DNA of 7,485 bases from Anaerolineales bacterium (GCA_016928525.1 JAFGKO010000229.1:1-7485), one strand, 5' to 3'. Shown: positions 1-7,004, counted from the first letter of the stretch. Notes: a model not told the origin generated them from the letters alone. Numbers and translations are program-made.

Positions 1-1
1 A

Positions 2-2362
2 TTGATGCCGACCGAAGCCGATACTTGCCGCACTTACATCGTTCCCAGGCTGTACGCCGCCGGTTGGGAAGATGATTTTATTTCAGAGCAACTTGTGCTA
101 ACGCCTGGGCGGATCGTTCCACTTGGCGAGCGAAAACATTTCCGCAAGGAGGGCTTGCGCGCGGATTATGTGTTGTTCATCCGAAACAACATTCCAATTG
201 CTGTGGTGGAAGCTAAAGCTGAATACAAGCAGCCAGGCGATGGCCTACAGCAAGCCATGCAATATGCCGAGATGTTGGGCGTCAAATTCGCCTATTCGAG
301 CAACGGCAAGGGGATTGTCGAGCATGATTACCTAACAGGTCGTGAACGCGATCTTGCTCAATTCCCATCGCCTGAGGAGTTGTGGGGTCGCCAGCGAGGA
401 GAGTGGAAACTTGAACAGGAAAAGGATGCAAAAGACGCGCTTGTAGCTTACTTCGAAGAAGTGGGCGGTAAAACACCACGCTATTACCAGCAGACAGCAA
501 TTAACCGTTCTGTAGCAGCCGTGTTGCGTGGGCAACAGCGGATCCTGATTACAATGGCAACCGGTACGGGTAAGACCTTCGTGGCTTTCCAGATCGCCTG
601 GCGCTTGTGGAAAGCCAAGCGCAAGAAGCGCATCCTGTACCTGGCTGATCGAAATATACTGGTTGACCAAGCTAAGGATTTGACCTTTTCGCCGATGGGC
701 CAGGCGTTGCATAAAATTCGAGGGCGAGTAGTCAAGAGCCGCGAGGTGTATTTTGCGCTATACCAGGCGCTGGATACCCCGGGAACCGAGGCAAAGCTTT
801 ATAAGCAGTACCCAAAGGACTTTTTTGATTTGATCATCGTTGATGAGTGCCACAGGGGCAGCGCCAGGGAAGAAAGCAGTTGGCGGGGCATCCTGGAATA
901 TTTCGCGCCCGCGCAGCAAATTGGCATGACTGCCACACCCAAACGAAATGATAACATTGACACCTACGAATATTTTGGGGAGCCAATATACACATATAGC
1001 CTGAAACAAGGCATCGAAGATGGCTTCCTGGCGCCGTACCGGGTTTACCGAGTCATTCCAGACGTAGATGCACAAGGGTTGGTTATCGATCCGGGTGTGT
1101 TGGACCGCTTTGAACGAGAAATACCTGCGGGAGTCTACGGGACGAAGGAATTTGAGCGCGTAGTTTCCCTGCTCACACGCACGGAAGCGGTCGCCAAACA
1201 CCTCACGGATACGATGAAACGCACCGGGCGATATGACAAGACGATTGTCTTCTGTGTTGACCAGGAACATGCACTGGACATGCGCAAGGCGCTCAAAAAC
1301 CTGAACGCTGACCTGGTAAAAATCCATCCTGATTATGTGGAGCGGGTGGTGTCCGATGAGGGCAAGTTCGGTCGCTCACACCTGGATAAATTTCAAGACC
1401 CTGAAACCGATACACCGGTGATATTGACTACCTCTCAAATGCTGACAACGGGCGTGGATGCGCCCACCTGCAGGAATATCGTCTTGTTCAAACCGATCGG
1501 GGCGATGACGGATTTCAAGCAAATCATCGGGCGGGGAACGCGGGTACTGGAAGAACACGGGAAATTCTGGTTTACGATTATCGACTACGTGGGGGCGACC
1601 CAATTGTTTTATGACCCGGCCTTCGATGGCGACCCGGTGCGTGTTACCAAGACCCGTGTGGATGATAAAGGCAACGAAGTCGAGATCCAGGACAGCGATG
1701 ATGGCACACTGAAACCGGAGACGGAAATCGAGCCTGGCAAGGAAGCCTTTGAACCGGAAATCCCTGTTGGACAAGTCCGCGAGCTTCCTCGTAAATACTA
1801 CCTGGATGGCGTTTCGGTCTATATCGTCGGCGAGCAGGCATACGAGCTGGATTCCCAGGAGAACGTTTTACGAACGGTGCAATTTACCGACTATGTGTCT
1901 GAGAACGTGCGACGGCTGAACCTGAGCGCCGAGCACCTGCTGCAAGCATGGTCTTTACAGAAACAACGGGCCGAAATCCTGGAGCATTTACGCGCGCGTG
2001 GAATTGACCCGGCGCACCTGGCGCAGGTTACCCACCACCCCGAAGCGGATGCGCTGGATTTACTGTTGCACGTAGCTTATAACGCGCCGCTGGTCAGCCG
2101 TAAGGAGCGAATTGAAAAGCTACAGCAAAAGAAGCAGAACTTCTTCAATACCTTTACACCCGCGGCGCGTGAAATCCTGGACATCCTATTGGATAAATAC
2201 GCCGATTTTGGCATCGGCGAGTGGGAAAATCTCACTTCGGTTTTGAGCGTGCCGCCGTGCAGCGAATTGGGAACGCCGCTAGAAATTTCGCAGCGCTTTG
2301 GCGGACCAGCCGAAATGCGCCTGGCTGTAAACAAGATGCAACAGTTCCTCTATGAGGAATAA
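2..2362 (+). CDS. hsdR: Type I restriction enzyme, R subunit (HsdR, EcoEI-like)
   Basis: This is the motor and nuclease subunit of a type I restriction complex. It joins HsdM and HsdS, pumps unmethylated DNA using ATP, and cuts far from the recognition site. In a 786-residue reading, the N-terminal nuclease shows D55 and E70-A-K72 (PD-ExK) and a downstream QxxxY-like stretch (QQAMQYAE, 83-90). The SF2 translocase follows: Q-motif RYYQQ (160-164), Walker A ATGTGKT (186-192), DECH box (281-284), MTATP (309-313), TTGVDAP (482-488) and QIIGRGTR (507-514). The helical C-terminal region from about residue 600 matches the R.EcoEI type in size and position. All key residues look intact. The start is uncertain: TTG at 2 and ATG at 5 are both in frame, and the window begins one base earlier. 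ATG at 5 gives a family-like N-terminus (MPTEADTCRTYIVPRLYAAGW-type). No upstream promoter can be seen. Confidence 0.95.
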   Translation: MMPTEADTCRTYIVPRLYAAGWEDDFISEQLVLTPGRIVPLGERKHFRKEGLRADYVLFIRNNIPIAVVEAKAEYKQPGDGLQQAMQYAEMLGVKFAYSSNGKGIVEHDYLTGRERDLAQFPSPEELWGRQRGEWKLEQEKDAKDALVAYFEEVGGKTPRYYQQTAINRSVAAVLRGQQRILITMATGTGKTFVAFQIAWRLWKAKRKKRILYLADRNILVDQAKDLTFSPMGQALHKIRGRVVKSREVYFALYQALDTPGTEAKLYKQYPKDFFDLIIVDECHRGSAREESSWRGILEYFAPAQQIGMTATPKRNDNIDTYEYFGEPIYTYSLKQGIEDGFLAPYRVYRVIPDVDAQGLVIDPGVLDRFEREIPAGVYGTKEFERVVSLLTRTEAVAKHLTDTMKRTGRYDKTIVFCVDQEHALDMRKALKNLNADLVKIHPDYVERVVSDEGKFGRSHLDKFQDPETDTPVILTTSQMLTTGVDAPTCRNIVLFKPIGAMTDFKQIIGRGTRVLEEHGKFWFTIIDYVGATQLFYDPAFDGDPVRVTKTRVDDKGNEVEIQDSDDGTLKPETEIEPGKEAFEPEIPVGQVRELPRKYYLDGVSVYIVGEQAYELDSQENVLRTVQFTDYVSENVRRLNLSAEHLLQAWSLQKQRAEILEHLRARGIDPAHLAQVTHHPEADALDLLLHVAYNAPLVSRKERIEKLQQKKQNFFNTFTPAAREILDILLDKYADFGIGEWENLTSVLSVPPCSELGTPLEISQRFGGPAEMRLAVNKMQQFLYEE
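2354..2358 (+). promoter_or_regulatory. Ribosome binding site of hsdM
   Basis: GAGGA lies inside the last codons of hsdR, 8 nt before ATG 2367. This favours ATG 2367 over the in-frame ATG at 2352, which lies inside hsdR and has no comparable site. It implies that hsdM translation is coupled to termination of hsdR. Confidence 0.6.
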
Positions 2363-2366
2363 AACC

Positions 2367-3935
2367 ATGGCGCAAAAAATAAAGCCCAAACAGCTTTCAC
2401 TGAAACTTGATAGCCAGGAGTCTAAATTGCCAGCCAAGATCAAGAAGCCTGCCGAGCCACAGAACACTCGCAGCCAGCTCTCGTCGCTTATTAAATCCGC
2501 GCGTGACATCATGCGCAAGGACGCCGGGCTAAACGGCGACCTGGACCGCCTGCCGCAGCTTTCCTGGATCATGTTCCTGAAATGCTACGATGACCTGGAA
2601 AAACGCCGCAAAGAACTGGCGATTTTGGAGGGGAAATCTTATCGAGGCGTAATCCCTGAACCCTACCGCTGGCGCGATTGGGCGGCTGACCCGGACAAGG
2701 GAAAGACCGGGCAGGAATTTTTGGATTTCACTAACAACGAGCTGCTGCCCGCTTTGCGAAGCCTGTCGGGCAGCGACGAGAAATTGACGATAGCCGTGCT
2801 GTTTGCCGAGACGTACAACCGCATGCTCTCGGGCTATTTGCTGCGCGACGTGGTCAATCTGGTGGATGGCATCCATTTTGAATCCAGCGATGAAATTTTC
2901 ACGCTCTCGCACCTGTACGAGAGCATGCTCAAAGAGATGCGCGACGCGGCAGGAGACGCGGGCGAGTTTTACACGCCACGCCCGGTGGTGAAACTGATTG
3001 TGGATAGAGTAGCGCCCAAATTAGGCGAGCGCGTGTTAGATCCGGCGTGCGGCACGGGCGGCTTCCTGGTGGAAGCCTATGAGTATATGAAGCCGCAACA
3101 GAGAAGCAGCACAGACCAGGTCTTATTACAAAACGAGAGCCTGTTTGGCATCGAGAAGAAACCGCTGCCCTACCTGCTGGGCACAATGAACCTGCTGCTG
3201 CACGGCATCGATAACCCCAACATCCGGCGCGATAACGGTTTGAAAAAGCCATTGAAGGAAATTGGCGACGAAGACCGTTTTGAAGTCATCGTCACCAACC
3301 CACCCTTTGGCGGCGAGGAGGAAGCAGGCATCCAGCTCAATTTTCCTGAAGCGACACGCACAAGCGAAACGGCATTGCTTTTCTTGCAGTTCATTATGCG
3401 CTCGCTGAAGCCAGGGGGGCGCTGCGGCATGGTTGTACCGAATGGGACGCTGTTCGGGGACGGAGTAGCCGCGCGGGTGAAAGAACAACTGCTCAAGAAT
3501 TTCAACCTGCACACCATCGTGCGCCTGCCGAATGGCGTATTTTCGCCCTATACTCCCATCCCAACCAACTTGCTGTTCTTCGAGCGCAGCGGGCCAACGA
3601 AGACAATATGGTACTATGAACAACCGATTCGGGAGGGGTTGAAGAATTACACCAAGACTAAACCCATGCAGTTTGAGGAGTTCCAGGCTCTGGCGGCATG
3701 GTGGGATAAACGAGAAGAAAACGAGCGCGCCTGGAAAGTGGCGGCTGTGGATGTGCTGAAATACAATGGGGAGGGGGCGATTGATTCGGTGAACCTGGAC
3801 ATCAAGAATCCCAACGCAGCGCAAGACCTGGAACACATGCCGCCGGAGCAACTGGTTGAAAGTATTATGGCGAAAGAAAGTCAAATAGCAAAATTGATGA
3901 ATGAAATTATGTCACTTCTTGAAAAGGGGTCGTGA
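2367..3935 (+). CDS. hsdM: Type I DNA methyltransferase, M subunit (HsdM)
   Basis: This subunit transfers a methyl group from S-adenosylmethionine to N6 of adenine in the site chosen by HsdS. Two copies bind one HsdS. Counting from ATG 2367 (522 aa), an N-terminal helical HsdM_N-type domain covers about residues 35-165. GEFYTPR (199-205) opens the N6-adenine methylase domain. The SAM-binding motif LDPACGTGGF follows at about 224-233, and the catalytic motif NPPFGG at about 311-316. The C-terminus, rich in charged helix, is the usual contact region for HsdS. The length is normal and no defect is visible. The start follows the GAGGA site. The gene begins 4 bases after the hsdR stop, and its TGA shares a base with the hsdS ATG, so the three genes are probably one operon. 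Confidence 0.96.
   Translation: MAQKIKPKQLSLKLDSQESKLPAKIKKPAEPQNTRSQLSSLIKSARDIMRKDAGLNGDLDRLPQLSWIMFLKCYDDLEKRRKELAILEGKSYRGVIPEPYRWRDWAADPDKGKTGQEFLDFTNNELLPALRSLSGSDEKLTIAVLFAETYNRMLSGYLLRDVVNLVDGIHFESSDEIFTLSHLYESMLKEMRDAAGDAGEFYTPRPVVKLIVDRVAPKLGERVLDPACGTGGFLVEAYEYMKPQQRSSTDQVLLQNESLFGIEKKPLPYLLGTMNLLLHGIDNPNIRRDNGLKKPLKEIGDEDRFEVIVTNPPFGGEEEAGIQLNFPEATRTSETALLFLQFIMRSLKPGGRCGMVVPNGTLFGDGVAARVKEQLLKNFNLHTIVRLPNGVFSPYTPIPTNLLFFERSGPTKTIWYYEQPIREGLKNYTKTKPMQFEEFQALAAWWDKREENERAWKVAAVDVLKYNGEGAIDSVNLDIKNPNAAQDLEHMPPEQLVESIMAKESQIAKLMNEIMSLLEKGS
3925..3929 (+). promoter_or_regulatory. Ribosome binding site of hsdS
   Basis: AGGGG lies 5 nt before ATG 3935 and within the end of hsdM. The TGATG overlap (3933-3937) of hsdM stop and hsdS start points to translational coupling. 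A GTG directly before, at 3932, is in frame and cannot be excluded as the start. Confidence 0.55.
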
Positions 3936-5056
3936 TGGCTATAGTTTGGCAGAGTTTGCCATTTTCGGAAATTCTGAAACCTATATCGCGTCCTGAACGT
4001 GTTGATAGAAGCAAGATTTATAGAATACTAGGAATGCGCTGGTATGCACAGGGCCTATTTATCAAAGAAGATAAGCCTGGGCATGAAATCCAAGCTACTG
4101 AACTCTATCGTGTTGAAAGAGGTGATTTCGTTTATAACCGTCTCTTTGCCTGGAAAGGTTCTTTTGGAATTGTTAATAATGATACTGCAGGGGGTTATGT
4201 TTCTGGTGAGTTCCCCTGTTTTCGTATACATACAGAAAAAGCTGAACCCAAATATATTCATCTGTTTTTATCACAAGAGCCTGTTTGGAAAGAGATTGAA
4301 CGTAATAGTTCAGGGCAAACGAATATCAGCCGTTTACGATTGAAAGTACCTGTATTCTTGGAAATGAAAATCCCACTCCCGCCCCTGGACGAGCAGCGGC
4401 GCATCGTGGGGCGGATCGAGACGCTGGCGGGGAGGGTGGAAAAGGCGAGGAGATTGAGGCGGGAGGCGGTGGAAGAGACCCATGTATTTATCCAAGCAAC
4501 GTTGGGGGAAGTGTTTGGAAAAACAGCAAACTGGAACATTTATACTCTCAACGAAGTCGCACCAATAAATATGGGGCAAAGTCCACCTGGAGATTCGTAT
4601 AATTTCGATGGTGCAGGCGTACCGTTGTTGAACGGACCTACAGAATTTGGGCAGAAATATCCAAAACCACGACAATGGACAACAAGCCCAACCAAATTCT
4701 GCAATTCTGGCGATATTCTTATTTGTGTTCGGGGAGCAACGACGGGTAAAATGAATTGGGCAGACAGAAAATATTGTATTGGGCGCGGTTTGGCGGCTTT
4801 GACGGTGGACACCAATAAATGTTTACCCGAATTTGTCTATCACTATGTCCAGACACGAACACAAGAAATTCTTGCTAGAACAGCAGGGAGCACATTCCCT
4901 AATTTGCCAGGCGAAAAGCTAAGAACGTTGCCTATTCCGGTCCCACCGCTCGATGAACAACAGTATTTGGTGGCATATCTGGCTAGCTTGCTGTCATTGA
5001 TCGTGCTAGACTGGCTCTCCCGCAATTTATGTGAAATGAGATATCAGGTCGGATGA
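3935..5056 (+). CDS. hsdS: Type I specificity subunit (HsdS), 3' end replaced by insertion sequence
   Basis: HsdS recognises the bipartite DNA target and anchors HsdM and HsdR. From ATG 3935 there are 373 residues. TRD1 (about 1-147) contains family-like stretches such as FVYNRLFAWKGSFG. A conserved helical region starts at PPLDEQ (about 149-154) and runs to about 197. TRD2 (about 198-336) contains MGQSPPGDSYN. A second PPLDEQ (about 337-342) opens the second conserved region. Only about 17 host-encoded residues follow that motif, against about 43 after the first one. The frame then crosses into the insertion sequence at base 5013 and ends after 14 IS-encoded residues (WLSRNLCEMRYQVG). The distal helix is therefore lost. 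It normally packs against the central one and helps place the second HsdM. Both TRDs survive, so the protein may still bind DNA, but complex assembly could be weakened or abolished. The TRDs are clearly more AT-rich than the conserved core, as expected for exchanged recognition domains. Confidence 0.88.
   Translation: MAIVWQSLPFSEILKPISRPERVDRSKIYRILGMRWYAQGLFIKEDKPGHEIQATELYRVERGDFVYNRLFAWKGSFGIVNNDTAGGYVSGEFPCFRIHTEKAEPKYIHLFLSQEPVWKEIERNSSGQTNISRLRLKVPVFLEMKIPLPPLDEQRRIVGRIETLAGRVEKARRLRREAVEETHVFIQATLGEVFGKTANWNIYTLNEVAPINMGQSPPGDSYNFDGAGVPLLNGPTEFGQKYPKPRQWTTSPTKFCNSGDILICVRGATTGKMNWADRKYCIGRGLAALTVDTNKCLPEFVYHYVQTRTQEILARTAGSTFPNLPGEKLRTLPIPVPPLDEQQYLVAYLASLLSLIVLDWLSRNLCEMRYQVG
5013..5040 (+). 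repeat. Terminal inverted repeat, transposase 3' side
   Basis: This 28-bp sequence, starting GGCTCTCCCGCAATTT, is the exact reverse complement of 6743-6770. It also encodes most of the IS-derived tail of the truncated HsdS. Similarity stops at base 5041. Confidence 0.95.
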
Positions 5057-5274
5057 AGTACTTTAAGCCGAAGCAAGTCAAAATTAGCACGGCCGTACAT
5101 TTGCCTTTTGATCAGCTTGAGCCGATTTACATGACCTTCAACAGGACCATTACTCCAGGAGTAAGTCAGGGCGGCTTCGACCGCAGCAAAATCACGTTGC
5201 AGGCTATCGGCGAAATTGACAAACTCCGCAAAACCAGATGTCCTTGCTTTTTCTAGCCATACATTCAGGGTCTC
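5044..5274 (-). CDS. ISL3 transposase C-terminal part, -1 frame (catalytic Glu)
   Basis: This 76-codon stretch continues the transposase in the -1 frame after the slippery heptamer at 5274-5280. Its first codon GAG reuses the G of the last zero-frame codon AAG. The joined protein reads MIHDRKKETLNVWLEKA, which keeps the family's pattern (about RxRDPEALDxWL) without a gap. It then contains YSWSNGPVEG, NRLKLIKRQMYGR and FDLLR, the signature end of ISL3 transposases. The glutamate of NGPVEG, residue 510 of a 540-residue product, is the expected third member of the DDE catalytic triad. Without this segment the transposase cannot have its full active site. There is no convincing independent start, so it is probably expressed only by frameshifting, or not at all if the shift is a mutation. 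Its stop (5046-5044) overlaps the 3' end of convergent hsdS. Confidence 0.85.
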   Translation of the reverse strand, partial: ETLNVWLEKARTSGFAEFVNFADSLQRDFAAVEAALTYSWSNGPVEGHVNRLKLIKRQMYGRANFDLLRLKVLHPT

Positions 5275-6665
5275 TTTTTTCGATCGTGGATCATCTTAAC
5301 AAAATCCTGGGATAACGAATAGGCCAGTTGGATATCAGTTGATCCCTGAAGCAGTCTATCTAAGACAGTCAATTGATTCGCTTTCAGGTCATCTCTTTTT
5401 CGGATCAAGAGCCAGGCTGCCTGTCGTGTTGACAAAGGGCGATTGTCAGCCCGCCTCTGACGTTTGCTTATCCTGGGTAGCGATTGCCTTAGCTTGGCTA
5501 CACAGCGTGCCATTGAAGAGCGTGAGCCCTTGAAACCAAGGGTACATATCTCTCTAAAGATTTCAGACCCATTATGACACCCCTCATCCCATCGCTGTTG
5601 GATATAGTCTTCAAAAGAACCTAATGCGCTGGGCATCTTTTTTCTTTGTGACATTTCCACAAATGAATCTGCGCGAAGATACCGGGCAATGGTCATGCGA
5701 CTGATGCCCAACATTTTTGCAGAAGTCCGCATGCTATATCCTTGTGCCTTCAGCCTGATCACCTCTTCGTATCGCATCATGCGGCGTTGACGAGTTGATT
5801 GGCGTTTTTGCTCCGTTTTGGTCAACTTTCGAGGTGTTTCCTCGGGTAATTGGCTATCTTGGCTCTCGTTTTCCTGCTCTGATGCTTCGATAGCTCGTTT
5901 GGCAGTATGCAATAAAGCTGGATGACGATCCAAAAACCTTTCCAGCACCTCCCTCACATTCTGCATAAGATGGAAACGATCTGCAACTTCAATCACTTCA
6001 GGAGCACCTTGTTTGACAGCCTCAGCATAGGCATTCGCTCGATCCCGGCTTATAATCTCAATTCCTGGATGTTCTTTCAACCACATGACCAATGTTTCGG
6101 TAGTCCGATTCGGTAATAAGTCCACTGGTCGTCGATTTTCCAAGTCAACCAATATAGTTCCGTAGGAACTGCCCTTTCGAATTGCCCAATCATCAATGCC
6201 AAGAACCTTTGGGGTTTTTGCACCAGCCTCAATTGTAGAACGTACCAGACGCAGTATGGTGTCGGGGCTGGTAGGCATAGCTAACTTTTTTGCGATCCTG
6301 GCGCCGGCTTCACCACCTATCGAAAAGCCAATGGATCGTTGAGCTTCTGCCATTCGTTTTGTCCTTCGGGCAAAGGGAACAATGACTTCCGGCAAACGTT
6401 CTGTAAAAGTGAGTTGTTTACATGAACGATTGTCACAGAAAAACCTTTGGACATACAGGTTCATGTGAACTGGCAATCCAGCGCATGGCAAATCCACAGG
6501 CTTCCGCATATACTTACTATGCACACGAACAGACATTTGCTGGCAACTTGGACAAGCTGATTGACTTTGAGTTGAGCTGACTTCCAGGGTTATGGTTTGA
6601 TCGTCAATTTCGATCCGTTTGATTTGGAGGACTTCCGGGTTTGCGAGCAGCAGTGTTTCGATCAA
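5265..6665 (-). CDS. tnpA: ISL3-family transposase, zero frame (466 aa)
   Basis: The transposase would cut and join the element ends. An N-terminal zinc finger is formed by C38-x2-C41 and C77-x4-C82 (FFCDNRSC). GIDDWAIRKG (156-165) carries the first catalytic aspartate (D158 or D159). EVADRFHL (226-233) carries D229, the likely second one. Between them and the third catalytic residue is a large insertion with a helix-turn-helix (about 303-330, GYSMRTSAKMLGISRMTIARYL), known in the long ISL3 subgroup. Zero-frame translation ends at TGA 5267-5265, nine bases after the slippery site, before the region that carries the glutamate. Alone it would be a catalytically incomplete protein that could still bind DNA. 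The start is TTG at 6665. No in-frame ATG fits, a stop lies upstream, and no clear Shine-Dalgarno site is visible, so the start is less certain than the rest. Confidence 0.9.
   Translation of the reverse strand: MIETLLLANPEVLQIKRIEIDDQTITLEVSSTQSQSACPSCQQMSVRVHSKYMRKPVDLPCAGLPVHMNLYVQRFFCDNRSCKQLTFTERLPEVIVPFARRTKRMAEAQRSIGFSIGGEAGARIAKKLAMPTSPDTILRLVRSTIEAGAKTPKVLGIDDWAIRKGSSYGTILVDLENRRPVDLLPNRTTETLVMWLKEHPGIEIISRDRANAYAEAVKQGAPEVIEVADRFHLMQNVREVLERFLDRHPALLHTAKRAIEASEQENESQDSQLPEETPRKLTKTEQKRQSTRQRRMMRYEEVIRLKAQGYSMRTSAKMLGISRMTIARYLRADSFVEMSQRKKMPSALGSFEDYIQQRWDEGCHNGSEIFREICTLGFKGSRSSMARCVAKLRQSLPRISKRQRRADNRPLSTRQAAWLLIRKRDDLKANQLTVLDRLLQGSTDIQLAYSLSQDFVKMIHDRKKRP
5274..5280 (-). promoter_or_regulatory. 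Candidate -1 frameshift slippery heptamer A AAA AAG
   Basis: On the minus strand the zero frame reads CGA AAA AAG AGA CCC TGA, so the heptamer A AAA AAG is in the phase required for tandem -1 slippage. This is the heptamer used in E. coli dnaX and in many insertion sequences. The -1 frame that follows is exactly the one encoding the transposase C-terminus. I see no strong stimulatory hairpin or upstream Shine-Dalgarno site. The same A6 run could also permit transcriptional slippage, or be a site of a one-base deletion or sequencing error. Confidence 0.6.
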
Positions 6666-6666
6666 G

Positions 6667-6699
6667 AGGATGTCTTTCGCTATTAGGAGTTGACATCCT
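6667..6699 (-). promoter_or_regulatory. Hairpin abutting the transposase start codon
   Basis: AGGATGTC (6667-6674) and GACATCCT (6692-6699) form a perfect 8-bp inverted repeat with a 17-nt loop. On the minus-strand transcript the stem ends one base before the TTG start at 6665. A transcript entering from outside would contain both arms, whereas one starting at the candidate internal promoter would begin inside or after the first arm. This resembles the fold-back control known from IS10 and IS50. The role is inferred. Confidence 0.4.
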
Positions 6700-6728
6700 A
6701 TTATGAGCCAGGTCGGATACTATGAACA
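6700..6728 (-). promoter_or_regulatory. tnpA: Candidate transposase promoter
   Basis: Read on the minus strand, CATAAT (6705-6700) matches five of six bases of the sigma-70 -10 box. A weak -35, TGTTCA (6728-6723), lies 17 nt upstream. Transcription would start near 6693, about 28 nt before the TTG codon. The -35 matches only three of six bases, so this is a weak call. Confidence 0.3.
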
Positions 6729-6742
6729 GATCCAATTTTGTG

Positions 6743-6770
6743 CTCATTTCACATAAATTGCGGGAGAGCC
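6743..6770 (-). repeat. Terminal inverted repeat, transposase 5' side
   Basis: This is the exact 28-bp reverse complement of 5013-5040, and it ends in GGGAGAGCC on the plus strand. The candidate transposase promoter lies just inside it. Confidence 0.95.
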
Positions 6771-6789
6771 ACTTTCGGGCGAATATTGA

Positions 6790-6942
6790 CATACCTATCA
6801 TGCGTGTGGAACGGGCGGGGAACACATCTACGTCATTCCTGACCTGGATATGGTGGTTGTGGTCACTCAGGGAGGTGAATATGACCCGGAATTCGTGATC
6901 CGTGAGTATATCGTCGGTTCGATCGTCGAGATTCAACCATGA
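6790..6942 (+). pseudogene. C-terminal remnant of a beta-lactamase-family serine hydrolase
   Basis: Fifty codons read in one frame to TGA 6940-6942. They contain CGTGGEHIYVIPDLDMVVVV, the conserved C-terminal strands of class C beta-lactamase-like hydrolases (pattern HxGxGGQxIxVxPxxDxVVV), followed by a short terminal helix (PEFVIREYIVGSIV). An in-frame TGA at 6787-6789 closes it upstream, and there is no start codon or room for the SxxK catalytic region. It is therefore only the end of a gene. The rest was probably removed with the deletion that also took the end of hsdS, since the insertion sequence ends 19 bp away. The strand is the same as the hsd operon. The substrate cannot be told. Confidence 0.72.
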
Positions 6943-6963
6943 ACTAAGCCGGACACTCCCATG

Positions 6964-7004
6964 AACCAAAAACCTGGCGGGGTTGGGCCGCCAGGTTTTT
7001 GGTT
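6964..7004. terminator. Bidirectional intrinsic terminator
   Basis: A perfect 17-bp inverted repeat (6964-6980 with 6988-7004) encloses the 7-nt loop GGTTGGG. The GC-rich core CCTGGCGG/CCGCCAGG is bordered by AAAAA on one side and TTTTT on the other, so each strand yields a stable hairpin followed by a U run. It sits 21 bp after the plus-strand hydrolase remnant and faces the 3' ends of the minus-strand genes. It would stop transcription from both sides. Confidence 0.85.

Larger units (their letters stand above)
5013..6770 (-). mobile_element. ISL3-family insertion sequence, 1758 bp
   Basis: The element is bounded by perfect 28-bp inverted repeats beginning GGCTCTCC, close to the GGCTCTTC-type ends known for ISL3. 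Its only gene is a minus-strand ISL3 transposase that fills nearly the whole element: its -1 frame stop is 4 bp inside one repeat. ISL3 elements usually create 8-bp target duplications. Here the outer flanks are GCTAGACT (5005-5012) and ACTTTCGG (6771-6778), which do not match. The copy has therefore probably lost one original flank by deletion or recombination. A 10-bp word CAGGTCGGAT occurs near both ends (5045-5054 and 6709-6718). Identical ends suggest a recent arrival. Confidence 0.92.

Noticed and set aside
758..1327. A 189-codon open frame on the minus strand
   Set aside because: It lies opposite the HsdR helicase motifs and has no credible protein features.
2352..2366. An upstream ATG start for hsdM at 2352
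   Set aside because: It lies within the last codons of hsdR without a good ribosome site, while ATG 2367 has GAGGA 8 nt upstream.
3126..3884. A 252-codon open frame on the minus strand
   Set aside because: It lies wholly opposite hsdM, whose plus-strand motifs are clear, and it shows no recognisable domain; it is an antisense shadow.
5053..5256. A 67-codon plus-strand frame inside the IS
   Set aside because: It is the antisense of the transposase C-terminal segment carrying the NGPVEG motif.
6690..6723. A perfect TTGACA on the plus strand that could drive outward transcription from the IS
   Set aside because: No acceptable -10 box lies at 16-18 bp; the nearest AT-rich words (GATACT, TACTAT) are 20-22 bp away.
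6604..6969. A 121-codon minus-strand frame crossing the IS end
   Set aside because: It starts in the terminator, runs opposite the hydrolase remnant, crosses the inverted repeat and overlaps the transposase start in another phase. It does not look like a protein.
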